Shown here: one piece after another, positions 7,260-14,569 of the stretch
Layout of the letters: the number at the start of each line of letters is the position of its first letter
Position numbering within the stretch: the stretch's first letter is position 1
Source: an uncultured bacterium
GTDB taxonomy: Bacteria > DRYD01
Reading direction: 5' to 3'
DNA length: 26,940 nt
NCBI GenBank assembly: GCA_937139605.1
Contig: CAKZQG010000040.1
Coordinates: 1-26,940, forward strand
Notes under the pieces: model-generated
Databases searched by the model: none
Told to the model about the DNA's origin: nothing
What the model saw: the letters and a program-made list of their open reading frames with translations, nothing else
Position numbers and translations under genes: made by a program

Positions 7260-8765
7260 ATGTTTAAAAAGGTTTTAATAGCTAATAGAGGAGAAATAGC
7301 GGTAAGGGTAATAAAAGCATTAAAAGAATTAGGGATAAAAGCAGTTAGTATATATTCAGAAGCTGACAAAAATGCTTTACATGTAAAATTATCAGATGAA
7401 GCTTATAATATTGGAGATCCTTTACCTATCAATAGCTATTTAAATATAGATAAAATTATAGAGGTAGCTAAGAAAGCAAAAGTGGATGCAATACATCCAG
7501 GGTATGGATTTTTATCAGAAAACTCTATATTTGCAAAGGAAGTTGAAAATAACAATATAAAATTTATTGGTCCTAATTACAAAGTAATAGAATTATTAGG
7601 AGATAAAATAGAAGCAAGAAATGTAGCAAATAAAGCTGGAGTTAAAGTACCTATTGGTCTAAATATAGTTGATTATAATGAAGATTTATTGAAAGAAATA
7701 GAAGAAAAAATAGGCTTTCCTGTTATGATAAAAGCTGCCAAAGGAGGCGGAGGTAAAGGAATTAGAATTGTTAGAGATAAAAACTTACTAAAAGATTCCT
7801 TAGATGCTGCCCAAAGAGAAGCTCTTAATGCCTTTGGAGATAAAACAGTTTATATTGAAAAATACTTTGATAACCCCAGGCATATAGAAGTACAAATAAT
7901 AGGAGATGAACATAACAACATCGTTCATTTATTTGAAAGAGAATGCTCAATACAGCGAAGATTTCAAAAAATAATAGAGGAAACTCCATCACCTACTATA
8001 GATAGTAAAACCCGAGAAAATATAACCCAAGCAGCTAAGAAAATAGCCCAGAAAGTAGGATATTATAATGCAGGTACTGTAGAATTTATTGTAGATAAAG
8101 ATAATAATTTTTATTTTTTAGAAGTTAATACTAGATTACAAGTAGAACATCCAATAACCGAAATATGTACTAACATTGATATAGTAAAAACTCAAATATT
8201 AATAGCTATGGGTAATAAATTACCATTTAATCAAGAAGATATAAAGCAGAATTTACATGTAATAGAAGTTAGAATTAATGCAGAAGATCCTGAAAATAAT
8301 TTTATTCCTTCTCCAGGACAAGTAAAAATATTAAAATTCCCACAAATAATTAAGGATATAAGAATAGATACATATTTAGAAGAAGGATCTATTATACCGC
8401 CCTATTATGATTCCTTAGTTGCAAAAGTAATAACTTGGGATAAAGATAGAATAAATGCTATTAATAAAATGATACTGGCATTGAAAAATTTTATCATCTT
8501 ACCAATTAAAACCAATAAAGAATATTTAATAGATATTTTATCTCATAATGAATTTATTAAAGGGAATATACATACAAATTTTATAACAGAATATATGAAA
8601 AACTGGAAGCTAAATAATTATTTAGATGAATCTAGATTAAATGACTTTTTAGCTGCTTATTTAATTAATAAAACAATTAAGAATCAAGAAAAAGAAAAAG
8701 TATCTTTAAAATCATCAAATAAAAAACAGATTACTACTAAAACTTATTCTCCTTGGTATGTATAA
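7260..8765 (+). CDS. accC: Biotin carboxylase subunit (AccC / PycA / propionyl-CoA carboxylase type)
   Basis: ATP- and bicarbonate-dependent carboxylation of biotin on a carrier protein. The biotin-carboxylase N-domain starts LIANRGEIAVRV, followed by the ATP-grasp domain with KAAKGGGGKGIRIV (about 158-171), ERECSIQRRFQK and the catalytic cluster FLEVNTRLQVEHPITE, where Glu288, Asn290 and Arg292 match the E. coli enzyme numbering. The C-domain has INAEDPENNFIPSPG and EEGSIIPPYYDSLVAKV. At 501 aa it is about 50 residues longer than AccC. The extra tail ends in TYSPWYV, a length seen in stand-alone pyruvate carboxylase subunit A and propionyl-CoA carboxylase subunits, so the acceptor is uncertain. 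It carries no biotin (AMKM) domain, and no carrier or transferase gene is adjacent. AAGGAG lies seven bases before the ATG. It follows korB closely (41 bases), so they are probably cotranscribed. Confidence 0.92.
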   Translation: MFKKVLIANRGEIAVRVIKALKELGIKAVSIYSEADKNALHVKLSDEAYNIGDPLPINSYLNIDKIIEVAKKAKVDAIHPGYGFLSENSIFAKEVENNNIKFIGPNYKVIELLGDKIEARNVANKAGVKVPIGLNIVDYNEDLLKEIEEKIGFPVMIKAAKGGGGKGIRIVRDKNLLKDSLDAAQREALNAFGDKTVYIEKYFDNPRHIEVQIIGDEHNNIVHLFERECSIQRRFQKIIEETPSPTIDSKTRENITQAAKKIAQKVGYYNAGTVEFIVDKDNNFYFLEVNTRLQVEHPITEICTNIDIVKTQILIAMGNKLPFNQEDIKQNLHVIEVRINAEDPENNFIPSPGQVKILKFPQIIKDIRIDTYLEEGSIIPPYYDSLVAKVITWDKDRINAINKMILALKNFIILPIKTNKEYLIDILSHNEFIKGNIHTNFITEYMKNWKLNNYLDESRLNDFLAAYLINKTIKNQEKEKVSLKSSNKKQITTKTYSPWYV

Positions 8766-8803
8766 AAATTAATTATTAATTTTTCAAGGAGGTTTTTGTT
8801 TAA

Positions 8804-9739
8804 ATGAGTATATTAAACAAATTAAAAGAAGGGTTAAAAAAAACAAAAGAATTATTATTTACCGATATAAGGGATTTAATAAAAACGAAGGAAGTAGAAA
8901 AAATAACTCCAGAATTTTGGGAGAATTTAGAAGAAAAATTAATAAAAGCAGATGTAGGAGTTAATATCGCAAACTCCATTGTTAATAATTTAAAAAACAT
9001 TGTAAAAAAAATTAAAGATGATAGCAAAGCTATTCAGGAAATAGAAAAAGATTTAATAATGCTATTAAGCATTCCATATGATAGTGATGATGATTATTAT
9101 CCGTTAGTCAATAGAGTAAATGGTTATCCGTTAGTTATTTTAGTAGTAGGTGTAAATGGGACAGGAAAAACTAGTTTTATAGCGAAGTTGGCGAATTATT
9201 ATTTATTAAAATCAAAGAGTGTAATAATAGGTGCAGGCGACACTTACAGAGCTGCGGCAATTGAACAATTAGAAATTTGGGCAAAGAGATTGGATATACC
9301 GATTGTAAAGCAAAGTTTAGGAGCAGATAGTGCGGCTGTAGCATATGATACTATTAATAGTGCAATTGCAAAGAATATTAACATAGCAATAATAGATACA
9401 GCAGGTAGAATGCATAATAAACATAATCTTATTCAAGAACTACAAAAAATAGAAAAAGTAATAAAAAAACATCACTTAGAATTACCTCAAGAAAAGATTT
9501 TAATATTAGATTCTACATATGGGCAAAATAGTATCCAACAAACCAAGGTATTTACTGAAGCAATAAGATTAACAGGAGTAGCTATAACTAAATTAGATAC
9601 TTCAAGTAAAGCAGGATTCATTTTTTCTATTACTACTAACTTAGGAATCCCTATAAAATTTATTACTTTTGGAGAAAACTTAGAAGATATCCAACCTTTT
9701 GAACCCTCTCAGTTTGTTAAAAACCTACTATATGATTAA
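8804..9739 (+). CDS. ftsY: Signal recognition particle receptor FtsY
   Basis: SRP GTPase that docks ribosome-nascent chains to the membrane. It has a short N domain (about 1-95, helical, with no long acidic A domain) and a G domain: GVNGTGKTS (116-124), GAGDTYRAAAIEQLE, DTAGRMHNKHNLIQEL (198 on), ILDSTYGQNSIQQTKVF and ITKLD (261-265), ending GENLEDIQPFEPSQFVKNLL. It is divergent: the P-loop second Thr is Ser, GDTFRAAA is GDTYRAAA, and the closing-loop consensus GTAKGG after TKLD reads TSSKAG. The family assignment over Ffh is clear from DSTYGQN, the C-terminal GENLEDIQPF and the absent M domain. A strong AAGGAGG stands upstream (8788 on). Confidence 0.93.
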   Translation: MSILNKLKEGLKKTKELLFTDIRDLIKTKEVEKITPEFWENLEEKLIKADVGVNIANSIVNNLKNIVKKIKDDSKAIQEIEKDLIMLLSIPYDSDDDYYPLVNRVNGYPLVILVVGVNGTGKTSFIAKLANYYLLKSKSVIIGAGDTYRAAAIEQLEIWAKRLDIPIVKQSLGADSAAVAYDTINSAIAKNINIAIIDTAGRMHNKHNLIQELQKIEKVIKKHHLELPQEKILILDSTYGQNSIQQTKVFTEAIRLTGVAITKLDTSSKAGFIFSITTNLGIPIKFITFGENLEDIQPFEPSQFVKNLLYD

Positions 9740-9767
9740 TAAAAGTAAAATTAGTAATTTAATTATA

Positions 9768-9773
9768 TATAAT
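9768..9773 (+). promoter_or_regulatory. Possible -10 box for the candidate RNA
   Basis: TATAAT sits 5-10 bases before the start of the GC-richer structured stretch. No good -35 element is visible at 16-18 bp spacing, so this rests on the -10 match and position only. Confidence 0.3.
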
Positions 9774-9777
9774 ATTA

Positions 9778-9925
9778 CTGTGGGTTGCTAAATTTAAGAG
9801 CAGTAAATATGGAATATTGCGAATTAAAAGCTGCGGATATTACCCAGACTCTAAGCAAGAAGTTTTCATTTCACAGGCTAGGTAGTTACCTAAAAAATAA
9901 AATGATGTTTTTATTTTATGTTTAA
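9778..9925 (+). ncRNA. Candidate structured RNA of unknown class
   Basis: This is a gene-free stretch with visibly higher G+C than its surroundings and several nested complementarities. TTGCT (9785-9789) pairs with AGCAA (9854-9858), AGAG (9797-9800) with CTCT (9849-9852), GCAG (9800-9803) with CTGC (9831-9834), and AATAT/ATATT form a GGA-loop hairpin at 9806-9818. An alternative TGGGT/ACCCA pair (9781-9785/9842-9846) competes, as does CTGTG/CACAG (9778-9782/9872-9876). TAGGT-AGTT-ACCTA (9879-9892) makes a 3' hairpin. A TATAAT lies at 9768-9773, right before it. I compared it mentally with SRP RNA, 6S, T-box and common riboswitches and found no match. It could be a small RNA, or a leader acting on the gene that starts at 9988. 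Confidence 0.45.
9895..9916 (+). terminator. Possible A/T-only hairpin after the candidate RNA
   Basis: AAATAAAA (9895-9902) pairs with TTTTATTT (9909-9916) around a 6-base loop. It follows the TAGGT/ACCTA hairpin. There is no G-C pair and only a short T-rich trail, so termination strength is doubtful. Confidence 0.28.
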
Positions 9926-9942
9926 AAAGAGTAAAAACTGGA

Positions 9943-9948
9943 TATAAT
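9943..9948 (+). promoter_or_regulatory. Possible -10 box for the RsbW-like gene
   Basis: TATAAT lies 39 bases before the ATG at 9988, with TTTAAA at 9921-9926 (16-bp spacing) as a poor -35. If real, it would give the RsbW-like gene its own start downstream of the candidate RNA. Confidence 0.3.
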
Positions 9949-9987
9949 ATAAAATAGGAATTAATTAAAAACTTTGGTTTAATTTAT

Positions 9988-10416
9988 ATGTTAAGAGATA
10001 TAAAAAACATAAATAATATAATAGTTTTAAAAATACCATCTAAAGAGAATTTTTTAATAATTCCTCGGTTAACAATTTCTGGATTACTATCAGAGTATGA
10101 TATAAATATAGAAAAAATAGAGGATATAAAGTTAATTTTAAATGAAGCAGCATCGTTGTTATTAACTACTCCAACAAATGACATAGAAATTATATTAAAA
10201 TGGGAAGAATTAGGTAAAAATCTAAAATTGATTATACAAATAATTTCAAAAGATATTGATAAAATAATTCTTAATAACTTAATGAAAAGTGGCTTAAGAA
10301 TCCACATTTTAAATTATTTATGTGATAAATTTTCTATTGATAATAAAGAAAATATATTTTTTATTAATCTAGAAAAAGTAATTGAGCTAGATGAGCTAGA
10401 AAAAGATAGTTCTTAA
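9988..10416 (+). CDS. RsbW-like GHKL-fold protein with degenerate ATP boxes
   Basis: At 142 aa it is the size of serine kinase anti-sigma factors of the RsbW/SpoIIAB group. The N-terminal half is convincing: IPSKENFLIIPRLTISGLLS (beta strand then the first helix), followed by IEDIKLILNEAASLLL, where Asn52-Glu53 is the N-box, then NDIEIILKWE. The second half departs from the family. The D-x-G-x-G box is replaced by SKDIDKII, and the G2 loop (GLGL) is reduced to SGLRIHIL. ATP binding and kinase activity are therefore doubtful, and it may act as a binding protein only. No sigma factor or STAS antagonist gene lies in the window. The start has no clear ribosome binding site, so initiation could be inefficient or elsewhere. 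Confidence 0.68.
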   Translation: MLRDIKNINNIIVLKIPSKENFLIIPRLTISGLLSEYDINIEKIEDIKLILNEAASLLLTTPTNDIEIILKWEELGKNLKLIIQIISKDIDKIILNNLMKSGLRIHILNYLCDKFSIDNKENIFFINLEKVIELDELEKDSS

Positions 10417-10585
10417 ATTCGTTTAATCATAAAAATTTCTTTAATTATTTAGTTTTTTAATTTTAAAGCAATTCATTTTAATATTATTTTTTAACACTTT
10501 TTTTACAGAATTTATAAAAGCTTTCAAATTAAAAAATAAATTAATAATTAAAGCTATATAAAATCAAGAAGAGGGGTATTAAAAT
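10417..10585. other. AT-rich intergenic stretch
   Basis: It consists almost only of A/T runs (ATTTAGTTTTTTAATTTTAAA and similar). I see no tRNA, no strong hairpin and no convincing promoter apart from TATATAAAA at 10555 on, which could serve the small gene starting at 10586. Confidence 0.4.
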
Positions 10586-10783
10586 ATGAATAAAGTTGAA
10601 ATATCTTCAACCCAAATTATTGAATATAATTTCAAAAAAGAAAATAATCAAAATTCAACAAATAAAGAGATAAAACACGAAGTAAAAAATTTTAAAAGAT
10701 CAAGGAATAATTATATTAAAAGGATATCAATAGGAGGAATTTTAATATACTCATTTTCTAAAGCCTTAGGTAAATATGAATAA
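10586..10783 (+). CDS. Small basic protein of unknown function
   Basis: A 65-codon gene preceded by GAGGGG at good spacing, the best argument that it is real. The first 35 residues are polar and N/K/E-rich. The second half is strongly basic (KNFKRSRNNYIKR) and ends in a short hydrophobic stretch, ISIGGILIYSFSKAL, too short for a sure membrane helix but able to form an amphipathic one. No family is recognised. It sits alone between the RsbW-like gene and the cysteine-rich gene. A basic stretch before a hydrophobic patch would fit peripheral membrane or nucleic-acid binding, but that is inference. Confidence 0.5.
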   Translation: MNKVEISSTQIIEYNFKKENNQNSTNKEIKHEVKNFKRSRNNYIKRISIGGILIYSFSKALGKYE

Positions 10784-10868
10784 TTTTTTAATATAATAAA
10801 AAAATAATAAAAAATAAGTAGGATAAATTCTAAAAAAAGTATAACTAAAAAATAGAGGTAGATAAGAA

Positions 10869-11255
10869 ATGTTTTTTTTTAAAAAGCAAAAAGAAGCTTC
10901 AAAATTAACAGAAAAAGAATTTTGGAAATTTAGAGGAAAGAATTGCCCATTTGCAAAAAAAGTAAAAAAAGTAAAAGATAATAAAGTCGTAGATATTTAC
11001 ATGTGTTATGGATATTTAGAAAAATTTGAGTTAGATTCCAATTTTGAAACATGTAAGAAATGTACAGTTCCAGAAGTAATAACTACAAACAAAACAGCTT
11101 GTAAAAATTTAGCTGCATTAGATATGAAAGGTAAAAATGGAGCTACGAGATACTATTGCTTGGTTTTAAAATTAAAAGATTTACAAGTAAATAGATGTTT
11201 ACCTCAATATTGTAATTATTATGAACTTAGACCCCAAGATCAACAATTTATATAA
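10869..11255 (+). CDS. Cysteine-rich protein, possibly metal-binding
   Basis: 128 residues with ten cysteines: NCPFAKK (Cys26), YMCYGY, ETCKKCTVP, KTACKNL, YYCLVL, NRCLPQYCNYY. The spacing (CxxC in the middle, CxxxxC near the end) suggests one or two Zn or Fe-S sites. It starts with a run of Phe and Lys (MFFFKKQK) and has no signal peptide or membrane helix, so it is probably cytoplasmic. TAGAGGTAG precedes the ATG. Its last 35 bases overlap the start of the RelA/SpoT gene in another frame, suggesting coupled translation. I do not recognise the family. A redox- or metal-sensing partner of the stringent-response enzyme would be speculation based only on the overlap. Confidence 0.75.
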   Translation: MFFFKKQKEASKLTEKEFWKFRGKNCPFAKKVKKVKDNKVVDIYMCYGYLEKFELDSNFETCKKCTVPEVITTNKTACKNLAALDMKGKNGATRYYCLVLKLKDLQVNRCLPQYCNYYELRPQDQQFI

Positions 11256-13449
11256 TCTTATAATCTCAAAAGTAGATAATAATAAGGAGATAGTAGAAAA
11301 AGCTTTTAAAATTGCTTATAATTCTCATTTAGGCCAATATAGAGCTTCCTCAGAGCCTTATATAATACATCCTTTAGAAGTTGCTCTTATATTAACCGAT
11401 TATTTTAATGATCACATAACAATAAGTTCTGCAATATTACATGATATTGTAGAAGATACCAATACTACTTTAGAAGATATATACGAATTATTTGGCAATG
11501 AAATTGGATTTATAGTAGAAAGTTTGACAAAACTTCAAAAGTTATTTCCTAAAATAAAGCAGATAATTTATGAAGAAAATACAGATATTCAAAAAAAAGA
11601 ATTAAATTTAGCTAATTTAAGAAGATTATTTATAAGTACAGCAAAAGATATAAGAGTAATAGCAATAAAATTAGCAGATAGATTACATAATTTAAGAACA
11701 CTAAATTATTTGGATAAGGATAAACAAAAGCGAATTGCTCAAGAAAGTCTAGATTTTTATGTACCTATTGCCCAAAAGTTAGGGATATGGAAAATAAAAT
11801 CAGAAATGGAAGATTTAGCATTTTATTATCTTAATCCTGAAGAATATAAAAAAATTGAAAATTATATTCAAAATACTAAAAAACTTATAGTAGAAAATCA
11901 TGAAAAAGTAATAAATATAATTCAAGAAAAATTAAAAAAAGAAAATATAAATGCAGTAATAAAGAGTAGAATAAAAACAGTTTATAGTATTTATAATAAA
12001 ATGATAAAAAGAAAAGTACCATTAAATGAAATAATGGATATAGGAGCTATTAGGATAATAGTAGAAGATGTAAAAGAGTGTTATTTAGTTTTAGGAATAT
12101 TACATTCTTTATGGATGCCTATACAAGATAGAATAAAAGATTATATAGCGAAACCTAAACCTAATGGTTATCAATCTTTACATACTGTTGTATATAACGG
12201 ATATCCTATAGAAATTCAGATAAGAACAAAAGAGATGGATTATATTGCAGAATATGGAGTAGCTTCGCATTGGAAATATAAAGGTTTTAAAGATTTTGCA
12301 GAATATGAAAAAATAATAGAAAATTGGAAAAAAAATATAGAAGGAATTGAAGAGCTAAAAGAAGAAGGAATAAAAGAAGAAATTTTAAATACAACAGTAT
12401 TTGTTTTTACTCCGAAAGGAGATTGTATAGATTTACCTGAAGGCTCTACTCCAATAGATCTAGCTTATAGAATTCATACAGAAGTAGGAAATAAATGTAT
12501 AGGTGCAAAAGTTAACGGAAGAATAGTTAATTTAAGTTATAAACTTAAAAGTGGAGATATAGTAGAAATAATTACTTCAAAGAATGCTACACCTAACATA
12601 GAGTGGCTAAAAATTACAAAAACTAATTATGCTAAATCTAGAATAAAACAATTCCTTAAAAAGAAAAATAAACAAGAATATATTAAAACAGCTAATGATA
12701 TATTTTCTGAAACTATTAAAACTTTATATAAATCCCTAAATTTAGAAGAAATAAAAGATTTGCCTAAAGAAATTAAAGAGTTTTTAGAAACTGATAAAGT
12801 TATTTCCTTAATTTATGAAAATTATTATAAGAATGCATTTCAAGATATTGAAGATTTTTTAATAGCTATTGGATTTGGGGATATTAAAAGAGTATCCATT
12901 GAAAATAGAATAAAAGAATTTTTTATTTCATTACTTGAAAAAAATAATATAAATTCTAATAAATTAAATGAAAATAATACAAAAATTAATTTAGCAACAG
13001 TAAATTTAAATACTTTAAAAGAAGGGGTTTTATATAAGTTTGCTAAATGTTGTAGTCCTGTACTTCCAGATGAAATAATTGGCTTCATAACAAGAGGAAA
13101 CGGAATATCCATCCATAAAAAAAATTGTAAAAACATAATGTACTATATTAAAAATAACAAACTTGATAATATTATTAGCTTAAACTGGGATGATATTAAA
13201 AGTAATATAAAAGTTGAAATAAATATATTAGCTAAAGATAGAAAGGGGCTTTTACAAGATGTCCTTAAGTCTATATCTGATAAAACTGTAAATTTATTAA
13301 CCTGCCAAGCACAAGTTAATAATAACTCACTTGCTAATATCCAATTAATTTTAGAAGTACCTAAAAATTTTAATATTAAAAATATAGAATCTACTATTAA
13401 ATCTAAATTTAATAATGAAATAGTATCTTTAGACTATAAATCTATTTAA
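11221..13449 (+). CDS. relA: Bifunctional (p)ppGpp synthetase/hydrolase RelA/SpoT
   Basis: Full-length RSH enzyme (742 aa) that makes and degrades ppGpp in the stringent response. The hydrolase HD domain keeps its metal residues: YIIHPLEVA (His50), ILHDIVEDT (His74-Asp75, Glu78-Asp79) and IKLADRLHNLRTL. The synthetase domain (about 235-350) has IMDIGAIRIIVEDV, RIKDYIAKPKPNGYQSLHT, EIQIRTKEMDYIAEYGVASH. Next come TGS (VFVFTPKGDCIDLPEGSTPI, about 395-455), the CC/zinc region (AKCCSPVLPDEIIGF) and a C-terminal ACT domain (EINILAKDRKGLLQDVL). With both catalytic sites intact it should be bifunctional (Rel type). The ATG lies inside the upstream cysteine-rich gene and has no ribosome binding site, but translation from it gives a normal N-terminus. 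The ankyrin gene follows after 14 bases. Confidence 0.96.
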   Translation: MNLDPKINNLYNLIISKVDNNKEIVEKAFKIAYNSHLGQYRASSEPYIIHPLEVALILTDYFNDHITISSAILHDIVEDTNTTLEDIYELFGNEIGFIVESLTKLQKLFPKIKQIIYEENTDIQKKELNLANLRRLFISTAKDIRVIAIKLADRLHNLRTLNYLDKDKQKRIAQESLDFYVPIAQKLGIWKIKSEMEDLAFYYLNPEEYKKIENYIQNTKKLIVENHEKVINIIQEKLKKENINAVIKSRIKTVYSIYNKMIKRKVPLNEIMDIGAIRIIVEDVKECYLVLGILHSLWMPIQDRIKDYIAKPKPNGYQSLHTVVYNGYPIEIQIRTKEMDYIAEYGVASHWKYKGFKDFAEYEKIIENWKKNIEGIEELKEEGIKEEILNTTVFVFTPKGDCIDLPEGSTPIDLAYRIHTEVGNKCIGAKVNGRIVNLSYKLKSGDIVEIITSKNATPNIEWLKITKTNYAKSRIKQFLKKKNKQEYIKTANDIFSETIKTLYKSLNLEEIKDLPKEIKEFLETDKVISLIYENYYKNAFQDIEDFLIAIGFGDIKRVSIENRIKEFFISLLEKNNINSNKLNENNTKINLATVNLNTLKEGVLYKFAKCCSPVLPDEIIGFITRGNGISIHKKNCKNIMYYIKNNKLDNIISLNWDDIKSNIKVEINILAKDRKGLLQDVLKSISDKTVNLLTCQAQVNNNSLANIQLILEVPKNFNIKNIESTIKSKFNNEIVSLDYKSI

Positions 13450-13463
13450 AAATATCTTTATTT

Positions 13464-14555
13464 ATGTTTAAAAAAAACAAAAATAATTTAATTTATAATT
13501 CTATATTTTTTATTTTAATACTAATTTTTATATTTATTTTAATAAACAAGCAAAATGGAGGGAATAATAATTTATTAGAAGATAATGAATTTATCGTTAA
13601 TAAAATATTTTATAGTATAAAAAAAGATGATGTAATAACTTTTAAAGAACTATTAAATAAATATCCTACAGAAATTTATAAAATAAAAAATAAAAATAAT
13701 CAAAATATAATTCATTTAATATGCTTACATAACTCTATTAATATTTTAAGAGAAATAATAGATAAAATTGATAAGAAATATTTAATAGAATATGATAGTT
13801 TTGGGAATTATCCATTGAAATATGCAATAATAAAAAACAATATAGAAATTGTTAATTTATTAATATCAAAAGTTGATAGGGAGCAAAGGGATAAATTTTT
13901 AGGGTTTACTCCATTTTTAGTAGCTGCTTTTTCCAATAAATTAGAAATACTAAAAATATTATATAAAAATGGCTGCGATATAAACTCTAAGGATTTAAGA
14001 TTTAATAATAATGCACTTTTTTGGGCGGTTAGAAAGTATAATTTAGATATAATTAAATATTTAATAGATGATTTAAAAATGGATTATAAGCAAAGAGATA
14101 ACGAGGGAAACACTATATTTTATGAAGCTTGTAGTTCTTTTATAAACGATCAATTAAAATGTAATTCTACATTAGAATACCTTTACTCTTTAGATAATAA
14201 TTTTATTAATATACCTAATAATGATGGGGTTTATCCTATTTTAATAGCTACTTTTAATTATAATATATTTCCACTAATTTTTATAATTAATAAAAGTAAA
14301 GAAACAGTATTTATAAAAGATAACCAAGAATATAATATTATAGACTATCTAATGTTAACTGAAAACCCAGAAAATATAAAAATTATTATAAAAATTTTAA
14401 AAGAATATTATTCAAAAAATGAATTAAAAGAATTACTAACCAGCTCATTTTTTTATAATTTGAATAAAAATATTAATTATCAAAAACAAAAGTTAAATAA
14501 TGATATAAATTATAAGAAATATATAAACTTAATAAATGAAGAAATTTATAATTAA
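13464..14555 (+). CDS. Membrane-anchored ankyrin-repeat protein
   Basis: 363 residues. A basic N-terminus (MFKKNKNN) and one hydrophobic helix (about 12-30, NSIFFILILIFIFILI) anchor it to the membrane, with the rest probably outside if the positive-inside rule holds. From about residue 45 it has ankyrin-type units of about 33 residues: NQNIIHLICLHNSINILREI, FGNYPLKYAIIKNNIEIVNL, LGFTPFLVAAFSNKLEILKI followed by GCDIN, NNALFWAVRKYNLDIIKYLI, and GNTIFYEA. Later units are more divergent. Ankyrin repeats bind proteins, and the partner is unknown. It begins 14 bases after relA without its own ribosome binding site, and the permease gene follows at 14 bases, so the three are likely one transcript. 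Confidence 0.83.
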   Translation: MFKKNKNNLIYNSIFFILILIFIFILINKQNGGNNNLLEDNEFIVNKIFYSIKKDDVITFKELLNKYPTEIYKIKNKNNQNIIHLICLHNSINILREIIDKIDKKYLIEYDSFGNYPLKYAIIKNNIEIVNLLISKVDREQRDKFLGFTPFLVAAFSNKLEILKILYKNGCDINSKDLRFNNNALFWAVRKYNLDIIKYLIDDLKMDYKQRDNEGNTIFYEACSSFINDQLKCNSTLEYLYSLDNNFINIPNNDGVYPILIATFNYNIFPLIFIINKSKETVFIKDNQEYNIIDYLMLTENPENIKIIIKILKEYYSKNELKELLTSSFFYNLNKNINYQKQKLNNDINYKKYINLINEEIYN

Positions 14556-14569
14556 GTATAAAATATTTA

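Noticed and set aside
9778-9925. Assignment of the GC-richer stretch to SRP RNA, 6S RNA, T-box or a named riboswitch
   Set aside because: The SRP apical-loop consensus, the T-box NGGTGGNACC motif and other hallmarks are absent. It is kept only as an unclassified candidate.
12840-13136. Reverse-strand open frame of 98 codons inside relA
   Set aside because: It lies wholly opposite the well-conserved RSH coding sequence and has no recognisable protein family.
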